From the NCBI GenBank assembly GCA_902624045.1, contig CACNVX010000002.1, positions 1 to 64,000 on the forward strand: a stretch of DNA of 64,000 nucleotides. Reading direction: 5' to 3'. A model generated the notes under the pieces. That model saw nothing but the letters and a program-made list of their open reading frames with translations. It did no database searches and was not told the DNA's origin. A program made the translations under genes and the position numbers. This document shows positions 17,294-26,072 of this stretch, piece after piece. Position 1 is the first letter of the stretch. Every line of letters starts with the position of its first letter. This DNA is from an uncultured Pelagibacteraceae bacterium. GTDB lineage: Bacteria; Pseudomonadota; Alphaproteobacteria; Pelagibacterales; Pelagibacteraceae.

Positions 17294-17298
17294 CCTCC
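17294..17298 (-). promoter_or_regulatory. Shine-Dalgarno GGAGG that decides the rpsU start
   Basis: A full GGAGG lies on the minus strand with exactly 5 nt between it and the in-frame ATT at 17288. It is one of the clearest ribosome-binding sites in a window where most genes have weak or none. It overlaps the last base of the TTG start proposed by the ORF track, which argues against that start. Confidence 0.75.
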
Positions 17299-17351
17299 AA
17301 AAAAGCGCTTAGATAACACTTTTATAAATTTATGTCTATTAATTTTATTCA

Positions 17352-17933
17352 CTATACAGATGCCTGGGTTGATTTATTTTGTTTTTCTTTTTCTTTTTTT
17401 TCTCTTTTTATTCTTCTTTCAGCTTTTTCAATAGCTTCAACTAAATCTTTTTGAGTGAATAAATTTAAGGCAACAGGATCTTTTGGATTTAAATTATTAT
17501 AGTTCCAATAACTTTTATTTCTAATTGACGTCACAGAATTTTTAGTAATACCAACCAACTTGGCTATTTGAGAATCTTTTAATATATTGTGTTGCCTAAT
17601 TAACCACAAAGCAGAGTCGGGTTTATCTTGTCTTTTTGATAAGGGGATATATTTCTTTATTTTTTTTTCGTTATTTGAAATTTCAATATCACTACTTTTA
17701 ATATTTAATGGTCTATTTTCATCTTTTGATGACAGTTCAATTTCATCTCTTGAAAGTTGACCAGATATAATAGGATTATATGCTTTAATACCCTTTGCCA
17801 CTTCACCATCTGCAATTCCTTGTATTTCAACTTCATGTAATTTACAAAAATCTGCGATTTGTTTAAAAGTTAATGTAGTATTTTCTACTAACCATACGGC
17901 AGTTGCCATTGGCATTAAGGGCGCGTTTGACAT
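17352..17933 (-). CDS. trcR: Cell cycle transcriptional regulator TrcR (DUF1013)
   Basis: The 193-residue protein matches the DUF1013 family, named TrcR in Caulobacter and Brucella. It has the conserved start SNAPLMPMATAVWLVENT, then TFKQIADFCKLHEVEIQGIADGE and later WLIRQHNIL followed by a helix-turn-helix-like KDSQIAKLVGITKNSVTSIR. The C-terminus is a charged Lys/Glu helix. The two helix-turn-helix-like halves suggest DNA binding. It is a DNA-binding protein restricted to alphaproteobacteria, with a role in cell-cycle transcription there; the role here is inferred. It directly abuts rpmE upstream. Confidence 0.9.
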   Translation of the reverse strand: MSNAPLMPMATAVWLVENTTLTFKQIADFCKLHEVEIQGIADGEVAKGIKAYNPIISGQLSRDEIELSSKDENRPLNIKSSDIEISNNEKKIKKYIPLSKRQDKPDSALWLIRQHNILKDSQIAKLVGITKNSVTSIRNKSYWNYNNLNPKDPVALNLFTQKDLVEAIEKAERRIKREKKEKEKQNKSTQASV

Positions 17934-18164
17934 TTAACTATTCTTTTCTGATTTAAAATTTTGGAATTTTTTATTAAATTTACTTATTCTACCTTTATCC
18001 ATTAATTTTTGCTTTCCACCAGTCCAGGCTGCATGAGATTTAGGGTCTATTTCTAATTTTAATATATCCCCCTCAGCACCCCAAGTTGATTTAGTTACAA
18101 ATTGAGTACCATCAGTCATTTCAACTTTAATAGTGTGGTAGTTTGGATGTATGTCTTTTTTCAT
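17934..18164 (-). CDS. rpmE: 50S ribosomal protein L31
   Basis: The 76-residue protein starts [19 protein letters not shown] and ends with the [19 protein letters not shown] signature of L31. It lacks the CxxC zinc-binding pair found in E. coli L31, so it is the C-minus alphaproteobacterial type. The C-terminus is basic. It lies in a leftward run of translation-related genes (efp, rpmE, rpsU, tRNA-fMet) and ends exactly where trcR starts. Confidence 0.94.
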   Translation of the reverse strand: MKKDIHPNYHTIKVEMTDGTQFVTKSTWGAEGDILKLEIDPKSHAAWTGGKQKLMDKGRISKFNKKFQNFKSEKNS

Positions 18165-18199
18165 ATCGAGACTTATAGCAAAAGAAAATTAGAACACAA

Positions 18200-18940
18200 T
18201 TAAAAGTTCTTTAAATTTTCAAGCATTTTATCATTAATTGCACTACTTGATGCTCGAATATCTATATTATTATGATCGAATTTATCTAAATCATTAACTA
18301 TCCCACCTGACTCCTCTACTAACAAGGCTCCTGCTGCTACGTCCCAAATATTAATTTTATTATGAAAAAAACCATCTAGTCTACCTGAAGCTACATAAGC
18401 TAAGTCTAAAGCTGCACAACCGCTGTATCTCATATTCAAATTGCTAAATTTGACTCCTTCATGATTACTAGAAAACAAACATTCATCTATCAAGTTTTTA
18501 TTTGATACTCGTAATCTTTGATTATTTAGATAAGCGCCTTTATTTTTTTCCGCATAAAACATTTCATCTTTAATTGGATCATAAATTAAACCACTAATTA
18601 TCTCTTTTTTAGATTCAAGAGCTAAACAAATTGCAAAATGAGGAATGCCATGTAAAAAATTTGTTGTACCATCTATAGGATCGATAATCCAAATATTATC
18701 TTTATCTTTGTTTTCAATTGAACCAACTTCCTCTGATAAAAAAGAATAATTTTTTTTTGCCTTAGAAAGTTCTTCAATTAGAATTTTTTCAACATGTTTG
18801 TCAGTTTTTGTAACAAAATCTCGGGGTCCTTTTTTAGATACTTGTAGTTTTTCAACTTCTCCAAAATCTCTTATCGCAGACTTTGATGCTTTTTCAGCTG
18901 CTTTGATCATAATGTTTAAATTTGAGGATATAGAGATCAT
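18200..18940 (-). CDS. suhB: Inositol monophosphatase family protein
   Basis: The 246-residue protein has the metal-binding signature WIIDPIDGTTNF near residues 84-95 and the second motif WDVAAGALLVEESGG near 199-213. EEVGS (about 70) supplies the other metal-binding Glu. Family members hydrolyse myo-inositol phosphates and related sugar phosphates with Mg2+. SuhB proteins can also bind RNA polymerase or Nus factors during rRNA transcription, which may matter beside ribosomal genes, but this is not visible from sequence. It begins 1 bp after efp ends. Confidence 0.92.
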   Translation of the reverse strand: MISISSNLNIMIKAAEKASKSAIRDFGEVEKLQVSKKGPRDFVTKTDKHVEKILIEELSKAKKNYSFLSEEVGSIENKDKDNIWIIDPIDGTTNFLHGIPHFAICLALESKKEIISGLIYDPIKDEMFYAEKNKGAYLNNQRLRVSNKNLIDECLFSSNHEGVKFSNLNMRYSGCAALDLAYVASGRLDGFFHNKINIWDVAAGALLVEESGGIVNDLDKFDHNNIDIRASSSAINDKMLENLKNF

Positions 18941-18941
18941 T

Positions 18942-19502
18942 TTAGATTTTTTTAATATACTCTAAATTTCTAGTATCAAGTACGATTTCATCACCCGCCT
19001 CAATAAACGGAGGAACTTGAATATTCAAACCATTATCAAGGGTTGCTGGTTTGTAAGATGATGACACAGTTTGCCCTTTAAGGGCCACATCAGTAGTTTC
19101 AATTTTACAATGTACTTGGTTAGGTAATTCAATTGATAATGGGTTTTCATTATAAAAACTTACAGAAACTTGTAGGTTTTCAGTTAAAAGTTTGCCCTTA
19201 TCACCTACAGTTTCTTTTTTTATTTCTATTTGTTCAAATGTTTTTGGATCCATAAAAAAATAATTAGTTTCATCACTATAAAGATAATTGAAAGTCTTTT
19301 CCTCCAATGATGCTTTTTCTACTGTTTCACTTGATCTAAATCTTTCATTTAACTTTGTGTTTTTGTTTAAGCTTTTCATTTCAACTTGAGCAAACGCACC
19401 ACCTTTTCCTGGTTTTACATGTTGTGTTTTTAAAACTTGCCACAAGTCATTTTTATATTCTAAGAGCATTCCAACTCTTATTTCTCCAGCATTAATTTTC
19501 AT
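18942..19502 (-). CDS. efp: Translation elongation factor P
   Basis: EF-P enters the ribosomal E site and relieves stalling at consecutive prolines. The 186-residue protein has the expected three-domain length and the modification-loop sequence KPGKGGAF at residues 30-37, where Lys33 corresponds to the lysine that is beta-lysylated in E. coli. No epmA/poxA gene is present in this window, so the modification state is unknown. Its start overlaps the end of thiE by 4 bp. Confidence 0.96.
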   Translation of the reverse strand: MKINAGEIRVGMLLEYKNDLWQVLKTQHVKPGKGGAFAQVEMKSLNKNTKLNERFRSSETVEKASLEEKTFNYLYSDETNYFFMDPKTFEQIEIKKETVGDKGKLLTENLQVSVSFYNENPLSIELPNQVHCKIETTDVALKGQTVSSSYKPATLDNGLNIQVPPFIEAGDEIVLDTRNLEYIKKI

Positions 19503-20113
19503 TTTAATTTTTCTATAGCTTGTAATGGTTTATATTTTTTATTTTTCCAAACGTAGCCTGAGATAGCTAAAAAATTGGCATTATTCAATAATAGATTTTT
19601 ATAATTAACATCATTAATTCCACCAATAGCTACTGTTGGAGTTTTTGTAATTTTTTTAACCTTATTTAAAATCTTTACAGAGGCTACATGCTTAGTTTTT
19701 TTAGTTTTAGATTGACTAAAAGCACCAAAGGCAATGTAATCAGCTTCTGCTTTAATTGCTTTTTTTGCTAAAATCATGGAATTATGACAAGTAATTCCTA
19801 TAATTTTTTTACCAAGAATTTTTTTTGCTAAATTAATATTCATATCTTTTTGACCTAGATGGCAACCATCTGCGTCTAATTTTAAAGCAAGTAAAGGATC
19901 ATCGTTTATTATAAATTTTACTTTGTTTTTTTTACAAATATTCTTAATTTTTTTTCCAATTATAATTTTCTTTTTAAGAGAATAATTTTTTAGTCTAAGC
20001 TGAAAAAAACTTACTTTTTTTGTTTTTAGAACTAATTTAAGATTATTATAGAAAGAATTAGGTATTCTGTTAGGAGATATAAGATAAATAAATTTTTTTT
20101 TACTTATTTTCAA
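19499..20113 (-). CDS. thiE: Thiamine phosphate synthase
   Basis: ThiE couples HMP pyrophosphate with the thiazole phosphate to give thiamine phosphate. The 204-residue TIM-barrel protein has FFQLRLKN near residues 36-43, INDDPLLAL near 69-77 and the phosphate-binding DGCHLGQKD near 81-89, followed by GITCHN and VAIGGI. These are the family signatures. SAR11 are known to need an external HMP precursor but to retain ThiE, ThiD and thiazole steps; thiD occurs in this window too. No TPP riboswitch is visible because the gene sits inside the fba-efp operon with overlaps on both sides. Confidence 0.88.
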   Translation of the reverse strand: MKISKKKFIYLISPNRIPNSFYNNLKLVLKTKKVSFFQLRLKNYSLKKKIIIGKKIKNICKKNKVKFIINDDPLLALKLDADGCHLGQKDMNINLAKKILGKKIIGITCHNSMILAKKAIKAEADYIAFGAFSQSKTKKTKHVASVKILNKVKKITKTPTVAIGGINDVNYKNLLLNNANFLAISGYVWKNKKYKPLQAIEKLK

Positions 20114-21110
20114 GTTCTCTAGACCATTTTCCCTGAGCAGCTAAGGTGCACATTTTAGCTCTATGATTAAAGGTATTTTGAGTTGACTCAGCATCTTTAA
20201 TATTTTTTGACCAGATTTTTAAAGCACTTTGTTGAAGAGCTCTTCCATATGAATAGGTCATTATAAAATTAGTATTGTTGTTTTTATTTATTAAATTTAA
20301 ATTTTCCGTAGCCTCAATTTCAGATTGCCCTCCAGATAGAAAAGCTATCCCAGGAACTTCATTAGGTACACAATTTTTAAGGCATTCCAAAGTTTTGATA
20401 GAAACTTCTTCACTAGAAATTTTATTTTCTGATAGGCTACCAGACAAAATCATATTTGGTTTTAATATTATTCCTGATAGATCAACATTGTGTAAAATTA
20501 GTTCCTCAAAACACTTTTTAATTACCTCTGATGTTTTATTTAAACAAACCTCAGCAGAATGGTTTCCATCCATTAATACTTCAGGTTCTACTATTGGAAC
20601 CATTCCACTTTCTTGAACTAGTGCAGAGTATCTAGCAAGTGCATGAGCATTACTACTAATTGCTACTTTGCTAGGATATTTTTCACTGATAGAATAGACT
20701 CCTCTCCATTTTGTAAATCTTGCTCCAAGACCATGATATTTTTTTAGTCTATCTCTAAGGCCATCTAGTCCTTCTGTAATTTTTTCTTTAGGGGAATTTG
20801 CTAAATTTTTTGCACCAGTATCAACTTTAATTCCAGGAACTGCACCTGAACTAGATATTAAATCTGGTATTGATTTTCCTGTGCTGGAAATTTGATTTAT
20901 GGTTTCATCGTATAGAATAACACCACCTATGCAATCTTTCATTCCATCTGATGAAAAAAGAATTTCTCTGAATGAAAGCCTATTTTCTGGAGTTGATTTG
21001 ACATTTACTGCTTCAAGTCTTTTTGTCATAGTTCCATTGCTTTCATCAGCCGCAAGTATACCTTTGCCGTTGGAAATTATTTTAAGTGCAATTTTATTTA
21101 ATTCAGACAT
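20100..21110 (-). CDS. fba: Fructose-bisphosphate aldolase, class I
   Basis: This enzyme interconverts fructose-1,6-bisphosphate with DHAP and glyceraldehyde-3-phosphate. The 336-residue protein is the class I (Schiff base) type. It has GKGILAADESNGTM at 14-27, the KWRGVYSI segment, and the lysine of ILKPNMIL near residue 217, followed later by LSGGQSE. No zinc-binding class II motifs are present. It lies between pgk and thiE in the glycolytic operon (1 bp and a 14 bp overlap), so it probably works mainly in gluconeogenesis together with gap and pgk. Confidence 0.94.
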   Translation of the reverse strand: MSELNKIALKIISNGKGILAADESNGTMTKRLEAVNVKSTPENRLSFREILFSSDGMKDCIGGVILYDETINQISSTGKSIPDLISSSGAVPGIKVDTGAKNLANSPKEKITEGLDGLRDRLKKYHGLGARFTKWRGVYSISEKYPSKVAISSNAHALARYSALVQESGMVPIVEPEVLMDGNHSAEVCLNKTSEVIKKCFEELILHNVDLSGIILKPNMILSGSLSENKISSEEVSIKTLECLKNCVPNEVPGIAFLSGGQSEIEATENLNLINKNNNTNFIMTYSYGRALQQSALKIWSKNIKDAESTQNTFNHRAKMCTLAAQGKWSRELENK

Positions 21111-21111
21111 T

Positions 21112-22290
21112 TTAATTTAATGCGGTTATACCAGGAAGGTTTTTACCTTCAAGATATTCTAAAAAAGCTCCACCTGCAGTTGAAACAAAATTAAACTCAC
21201 TAACAGCATTTAAATTATTTAATAAAGAAACTGTATCCCCACCACCAGCAACTGAAAAAATTTTATTTGCTTTATTATTTTCAATTATTTTTTTTGCTAT
21301 TCGAATACTTCCATAAGCAAAATTTGGATTTTCAAAATATCCTGCGGGTCCATTCCAAAGTATAGTTTTACTATTATCAATTATTGTTGCTATTTTATCT
21401 ATAGTTTTTGGACCAATATCTAATATCATTTCATCAGATAATATCTCGTCCAATGCCTTCTTTTGAGGAGATCCATTTAAATCCCTAGATACAATCACAT
21501 CTTCTGGATAGATTATTTTACAATTTTCTTTTTTTGAAAGAGAAATAATTTCTTCAACTATTTTATCACAATTTTTTTCTTTAAAGGATTTTCCAATACT
21601 ATTTCCAAAATATTCTATAAAATTATTAGCCATACCCCCAACAATTATAATATTTTCAAATTTAGGTATTAAATTTTTAATAACATTAATTTTAGTTGAA
21701 ATTTTAGACCCCCCAATAATACAACTAATTGGTCTTGTAATTTCAGAAGTTATTTTATTAAGCGCATTCACCTCTAAGTCTAGCTGTAACCCAGAAAAAG
21801 AGGGTAAGAATTTTGGAATTTCATAAATTGAGGCATGAGCTCTATGCGAACAAGAGAAAGCGTCATTGACATATATATCCCCTAGCTTTGATAGCAGTTC
21901 AGCAAATTTATTGTCGTTTTGCTCTTCCTCAGAATAAAATCTAATATTTTCTAATATAAAAATATCTTCATTATATACACTGAAGAAATTTTTATTTTTT
22001 ATTTCTTTAATATTTTCACTAATAAGTTTTACTTTTTTTCTTAATTTATTTTGCAATTCCTCACAAATTGGTTTTAGGGAGAGCTCTTTAACAACTTTTC
22101 CTTTTGGCCTTCCAACATGAGATAAAATTATAATTTTAGCATTTTCTTTAATCAAAAAATTTAATGTAGGAAGAATTTTATCGATTCTTGTTGTGTCTGT
22201 TATCTTGTCTTTTTCCAATGGAACATTTAAATCTAGTCTTAATAATATTTTTTTATTGTTTAGATTTTTTTCGTTTATTATACTTCTCAT
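21112..22290 (-). CDS. pgk: Phosphoglycerate kinase
   Basis: Pgk transfers phosphate between 1,3-bisphosphoglycerate and ADP. The 392-residue protein shows the N-domain signature LLRLDLNVP near 16-24, the LSHVGRPKG motif near 57-65, the hinge and C-domain motif IIGGSKISTK, and the nucleotide-binding end SVAGGGDT...TAGGA near residues 352-372. Length is as expected. Its first base coincides with the last base of gap, so translation is probably coupled. Confidence 0.96.
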   Translation of the reverse strand: MRSIINEKNLNNKKILLRLDLNVPLEKDKITDTTRIDKILPTLNFLIKENAKIIILSHVGRPKGKVVKELSLKPICEELQNKLRKKVKLISENIKEIKNKNFFSVYNEDIFILENIRFYSEEEQNDNKFAELLSKLGDIYVNDAFSCSHRAHASIYEIPKFLPSFSGLQLDLEVNALNKITSEITRPISCIIGGSKISTKINVIKNLIPKFENIIIVGGMANNFIEYFGNSIGKSFKEKNCDKIVEEIISLSKKENCKIIYPEDVIVSRDLNGSPQKKALDEILSDEMILDIGPKTIDKIATIIDNSKTILWNGPAGYFENPNFAYGSIRIAKKIIENNKANKIFSVAGGGDTVSLLNNLNAVSEFNFVSTAGGAFLEYLEGKNLPGITALN

Positions 22291-23297
22291 TAAGAGATTT
22301 TATGCAAAATTTTAGCTATATCACACATCCTATTAGAAAAGCCCCATTCATTATCATACCAGGCTGATATTTTACCCATATTACTTCCAACTACATTTGT
22401 TAAAGAAGCATCTACTATTGCAGATGCAGGGTGATGATTGAAATCTACAGATACTAATTTTTCATTAGTAACTTCTAAGATATTTTTTAATTTATTTTTT
22501 GACGCTCTTTCAAATGCATTATTAATTTTTTTTATACTAATATCTTTTTTTGTACAAAAAACTAATTCAACAAGAGAAACATTAGGAGTAGGCACTCTCA
22601 TAGCAACACCTTCTAGTTTCCCTTTGAGATTTGGTATTATTTCTCCTATTGCTTTTGAAGCCCCTGTTGAGGTAGGAACTATTGATTGACTTGCAGATCT
22701 CGCTCTTCTTGGATCTTTGTGAGAGTTATCCAAAATTCTCTGATCGCTAGTAAATGCGTGAATTGTGGTCATAAAACCTTTTTCAATTTCAAAATTTTGA
22801 TCAAGTACACTGGTTACTGGTGCTAGACAATTGGTGGTGCATGAAGCTGCAGATATTATTTTATCCTTTTTAGTAATTATATTTTCATTAACACCAAATA
22901 CGATTGTTTTATCAGCATTTTTACATGGAGCAGAAACGATTACTTTTTTTGCACCATTTTCAATATGAGCAATAAGTTTTTCTTTTGAATTAAATTTTCC
23001 AGTACATTCAAAAACATAATCAACATTATGTTTTTTCCAATTAATGTCTTCAATTTTTGTTTCTTGAGAAAATGTAATTTTGTTTTTATTAATTATTAAA
23101 TGATTTGGATCAAAATCTAAATCAGCATTTAATTTTCCATGTATTGAATCGTATTTGATTAATTTAGATGTAGTTTCTGAATTCGACCTATTGTTTATAT
23201 GATTAATTTTTAAATTTTTATTTTTACTTTCGACAATTGATCTAACAACCATACGACCAATCCGCCCCATTCCATTTATTCCAATTTTAATTGTCAT
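22290..23297 (-). CDS. gap: Glyceraldehyde-3-phosphate dehydrogenase (possibly NADP-preferring)
   Basis: The 335-residue protein has the N-terminal Rossmann motif INGMGRIGR (7-15) and the catalytic ASCTTNC with Cys153. The end of the second Rossmann strand reads INNRSN (34-39), where NAD-dependent GAPDH normally has an Asp (as in INDL). Here it is Asn36 followed by Arg37, a change that in Rossmann enzymes often favours NADP(H). It is co-transcribed with tkt, pgk and fba. The enzyme could run in the gluconeogenic direction with NADPH; that is inference, and cofactor use is not proven by sequence. Confidence 0.95.
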   Translation of the reverse strand: MTIKIGINGMGRIGRMVVRSIVESKNKNLKINHINNRSNSETTSKLIKYDSIHGKLNADLDFDPNHLIINKNKITFSQETKIEDINWKKHNVDYVFECTGKFNSKEKLIAHIENGAKKVIVSAPCKNADKTIVFGVNENIITKKDKIISAASCTTNCLAPVTSVLDQNFEIEKGFMTTIHAFTSDQRILDNSHKDPRRARSASQSIVPTSTGASKAIGEIIPNLKGKLEGVAMRVPTPNVSLVELVFCTKKDISIKKINNAFERASKNKLKNILEVTNEKLVSVDFNHHPASAIVDASLTNVVGSNMGKISAWYDNEWGFSNRMCDIAKILHKIS

Positions 23298-23298
23298 T

Positions 23299-25257
23299 TT
23301 ATTTTTTTACTAATTTTTTAGTAATATTTTTAATATTTGTACTTTCTAGTCCAAAATATTTATAAATATCTTTATAGGGCGCACTTTTGCCGAATTCATC
23401 AATTCCAAAAGTAATTCCGTTATCACCTATATATTTTTTCCAACAATCACTTGATCCAGCTTCAATCGATATTTTAAATTTTGTTTCTTTTAATATTTTA
23501 TTTTTATAAGTTTTTGATTGTAATTCGAAAAGATCCATACAAGGCATTGATATCACTTTGGAGTATATTTTATCTTTGGCCAATTTATGGCTAACCTCTA
23601 TTGCTAGATTAACTTCAGATCCACTTGCTAATATTGTTAGATTAATTTTTTTATTTGTTCTTAAAACCTCGTAAGCGCCCAATGAGCATAAGTTTTTATT
23701 TGAGTATGTTTTTCTTACTGGATTTAAATTTTGTCTTGTTAAAGATAGCACACTAGGTGTTTTTGAGCTTTTTAAGGCATGCTCCCAACATTCGATAGTT
23801 TCAATTCTGTCTGCAGGTCTAAATACATTTAAGTTAGGTATAGCACGTAAGCCTGAAAGCTGTTCTATAGGTTGATGAGTAGGACCATCTTCTCCTAGAC
23901 CAATAGAATCATGAGTCATTACATATATAACTCTTTTTTTCATTAATGCTGACAATCTAATCGAAGGTTTACAATAATCAGAAAATATTAAAAAAGTACC
24001 TCCATAAGGAATTAAATTGCTATGAAGTGCAATACCATTCATAACCCCACTCATTGCGTGTTCCCTCACTCCGTAGTGAATGTAGTCTCCAGTAAAATCT
24101 CCAGGCTTAATTATTTTATGGTTTTTAGTTTTTGTATTATTTGATCCCGCTAAATCAGCAGAGCCACCAATTAAATTATTTCTTTCTTTTGTTAATGCGC
24201 TCAATGTCATTTCTGAACATTTTCTAGTAGCTAAACTTTTTGGCTCTTTTATTGCATTTTTTTTTTCTTTCTTAATTGCTGTATCAAAGTTATTTTTTAA
24301 TTTTTGATTAAATTTTATTTTTTTTCTTTTTAATATTTTGTTCCATTTTTTTTCTAAAATTTCACCTCTTTGGCCAATTTTTCTCCAATCTTTTAAAATT
24401 TTATTTGGGATATCAAAAGGTTTACTTTTCCAATTTAAGACTTTTCTTACCAGTTTGATTTCATCTGCTCCTAACGGACTTCCATGGGATGATGCCTTTC
24501 CTGATTTATTCGGTGAACCATATCCAATTTTTGTTTTACAAGAAATCACAGAAGGTTTTTTAGCGTTCTGAACCTTTTTTAGTGCTTTAAAAATTTCTTT
24601 CTCATTATGACCGTTTATTGAAATATAATCCCAACCATATCCTTCAAATCTTTTTTTAAAATTATCCGAAACTGCAAGATTTGTTGGGCCATCAATTGAA
24701 ATTGAATTATTATCAAATAGCATAACTAAATTTCTAAGTTTCAGATGTCCCGCTAAACTCATCGCTTCATGACTTATTCCCTCCATTAAGCACCCATCTC
24801 CAGCTAAAACATAAGTTTTGTGATTAATTAAATTTTTTCCTAATTTATTTTTTAGAACTTCTTCAGCAATAGCAAAGCCAACTGCATTAGATATGCCCTG
24901 TCCAAGAGGCCCTGTTGTTGTTTCAATACCTGTTCTTGGATGATATTCTGGATGTCCAGCACAAATAGAATTAAGCTGCCTAAATTTTTTGATGTCATTA
25001 ATTGATATACTTTTATATCCAGTTAGGTAAAGCAAGGAGTACAAAAGCATGGAACCATGACCAGCAGACAAAATAAATCTATCTCTATTTAGCCAATCAG
25101 GATTTTTTGGATTAAATCTCAAAAAATTTTTAAAAAGTACTGTAGCAACATCTGCCATACCCATAGGCATCCCTGGGTGGCCCGAATTTGCCTTTTGAAC
25201 AGCATCAATTGATAAAAATCTGATGCAATTAGCTAAATCATTGTGTAGTTTGCTCAA
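23299..25257 (-). CDS. tkt: Transketolase
   Basis: Transketolase moves two-carbon units between sugar phosphates using thiamine diphosphate. The 652-residue protein has the TPP-binding motif GDGCLMEGISHEA near 157-169 ending in DNNSISIDG, and the pyrimidine-domain segment GLGEDGPTHQPIEQL near 458-472. The start is TTG (25257-25255) with AGGA a few bases upstream. It is the first gene of the leftward tkt-gap-pgk-fba operon and is divergent from the coiled-coil/zapA operon, an order known from other alphaproteobacteria. Confidence 0.96.
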   Translation of the reverse strand: MSKLHNDLANCIRFLSIDAVQKANSGHPGMPMGMADVATVLFKNFLRFNPKNPDWLNRDRFILSAGHGSMLLYSLLYLTGYKSISINDIKKFRQLNSICAGHPEYHPRTGIETTTGPLGQGISNAVGFAIAEEVLKNKLGKNLINHKTYVLAGDGCLMEGISHEAMSLAGHLKLRNLVMLFDNNSISIDGPTNLAVSDNFKKRFEGYGWDYISINGHNEKEIFKALKKVQNAKKPSVISCKTKIGYGSPNKSGKASSHGSPLGADEIKLVRKVLNWKSKPFDIPNKILKDWRKIGQRGEILEKKWNKILKRKKIKFNQKLKNNFDTAIKKEKKNAIKEPKSLATRKCSEMTLSALTKERNNLIGGSADLAGSNNTKTKNHKIIKPGDFTGDYIHYGVREHAMSGVMNGIALHSNLIPYGGTFLIFSDYCKPSIRLSALMKKRVIYVMTHDSIGLGEDGPTHQPIEQLSGLRAIPNLNVFRPADRIETIECWEHALKSSKTPSVLSLTRQNLNPVRKTYSNKNLCSLGAYEVLRTNKKINLTILASGSEVNLAIEVSHKLAKDKIYSKVISMPCMDLFELQSKTYKNKILKETKFKISIEAGSSDCWKKYIGDNGITFGIDEFGKSAPYKDIYKYFGLESTNIKNITKKLVKK

Positions 25258-25310
25258 AATTATCCTGACTAGACTAAGAAGAATCTATTTAATAATATAA
25301 ATATATATAT

Positions 25311-25634
25311 ATGAATTCTATAAACGAAAAAGAAAAAAAATTAAATATTGCTTTAAAGGAATTAAAAAATTTAGATCTAACAAATCCTGAATTACAAAAA
25401 AATATCGAAAATTTAAGCACAAAACAAAATCAATTAGAAATTGAAAAAATACAGATTGAGGAAAAATATAAAATGTTGCTTGAGGAACATGAAAATCTTG
25501 CAAACAAACTTGAGGAATTCAAAAATAAAGAAAAGCTAGAGGAAAGAAAACAAATTGAATTTTCTGAAAAAATTGATGAACTTAATCAAGAAACTGACAC
25601 TTTATTGGATGAAATAGATAAATGGCAAATGTAA
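25311..25634 (+). CDS. Small coiled-coil protein upstream of zapA (DUF4164-like position)
   Basis: The 107-residue protein is almost entirely predicted coiled coil, with heptads rich in Leu, Ile, Glu and Lys and no Cys; no membrane segment is visible. I recognise no catalytic motif. In rhizobia a short coiled-coil DUF4164 protein is encoded directly upstream of zapA and opposite tkt, which is the same position as here. A ZapB-like divisome role is therefore plausible but unproven. The zapA ORF starts inside its last codons (13 bp overlap). Confidence 0.7.
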   Translation: MNSINEKEKKLNIALKELKNLDLTNPELQKNIENLSTKQNQLEIEKIQIEEKYKMLLEEHENLANKLEEFKNKEKLEERKQIEFSEKIDELNQETDTLLDEIDKWQM

Positions 25635-26068
25635 GCATAAAATTTAATAATAAAGAGTTTTTGCTAGCATGCGAAGATGGACAAGAAGAACACTTAGAGG
25701 AGTTATTAATTCAGATTAATAAAAAGTTTAATAGTTTAAAAAACGATTTGGGAAATTTAGGAGAAAACAAACTTTTGTTAATTACCGCTGTAAAAATAAT
25801 GGATGAATACTATGAAACTAAAAAAAAAGTAGATCAAAAAAAAGCTGAATTGATTGAATTGCAAAACAAATTTAAGGAGCTAAAATCTTTAATTTATGAT
25901 TATAGGGATAAAAAAGAGTCAGAAATAGAAAATATAAATCGAGATCACGAAAATTTCAAAAAAGAAATTGATGCAAATCAAAAAAAATATGAGAATATAA
26001 TTGATGAAGCAGCTGATCAAATATCAAATTTTGTTAAAAAAGCAAAATTAGAAAATATACCAAAATAG
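25622..26068 (+). CDS. zapA: Cell division protein ZapA
   Basis: ZapA bundles FtsZ filaments at the septum. The N-terminal approximately 80 residues have the ZapA pattern (VSIKFNNKEFLLACEDGQEEHL, then a helix ending KLLLITAVKIMDEYYE). The C-terminal part is a long charged coiled coil. At 148 residues it is longer than the E. coli protein (109) because of this coiled coil. It overlaps the small coiled-coil gene upstream and ends 4 bp before fthC. In many bacteria 6S RNA lies between zapA and fthC; there is no room for it here. Confidence 0.87.
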   Translation: MANVSIKFNNKEFLLACEDGQEEHLEELLIQINKKFNSLKNDLGNLGENKLLLITAVKIMDEYYETKKKVDQKKAELIELQNKFKELKSLIYDYRDKKESEIENINRDHENFKKEIDANQKKYENIIDEAADQISNFVKKAKLENIPK

Positions 26069-26072
26069 GTCT

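Noticed and set aside
19499-20113. TPP riboswitch for thiE
   Set aside because: thiE overlaps fba upstream by 14 bp and there is no untranslated leader able to hold the aptamer.
26069-26072. 6S RNA between zapA and fthC
   Set aside because: Only 4 bp separate the genes, so the RNA cannot be here.
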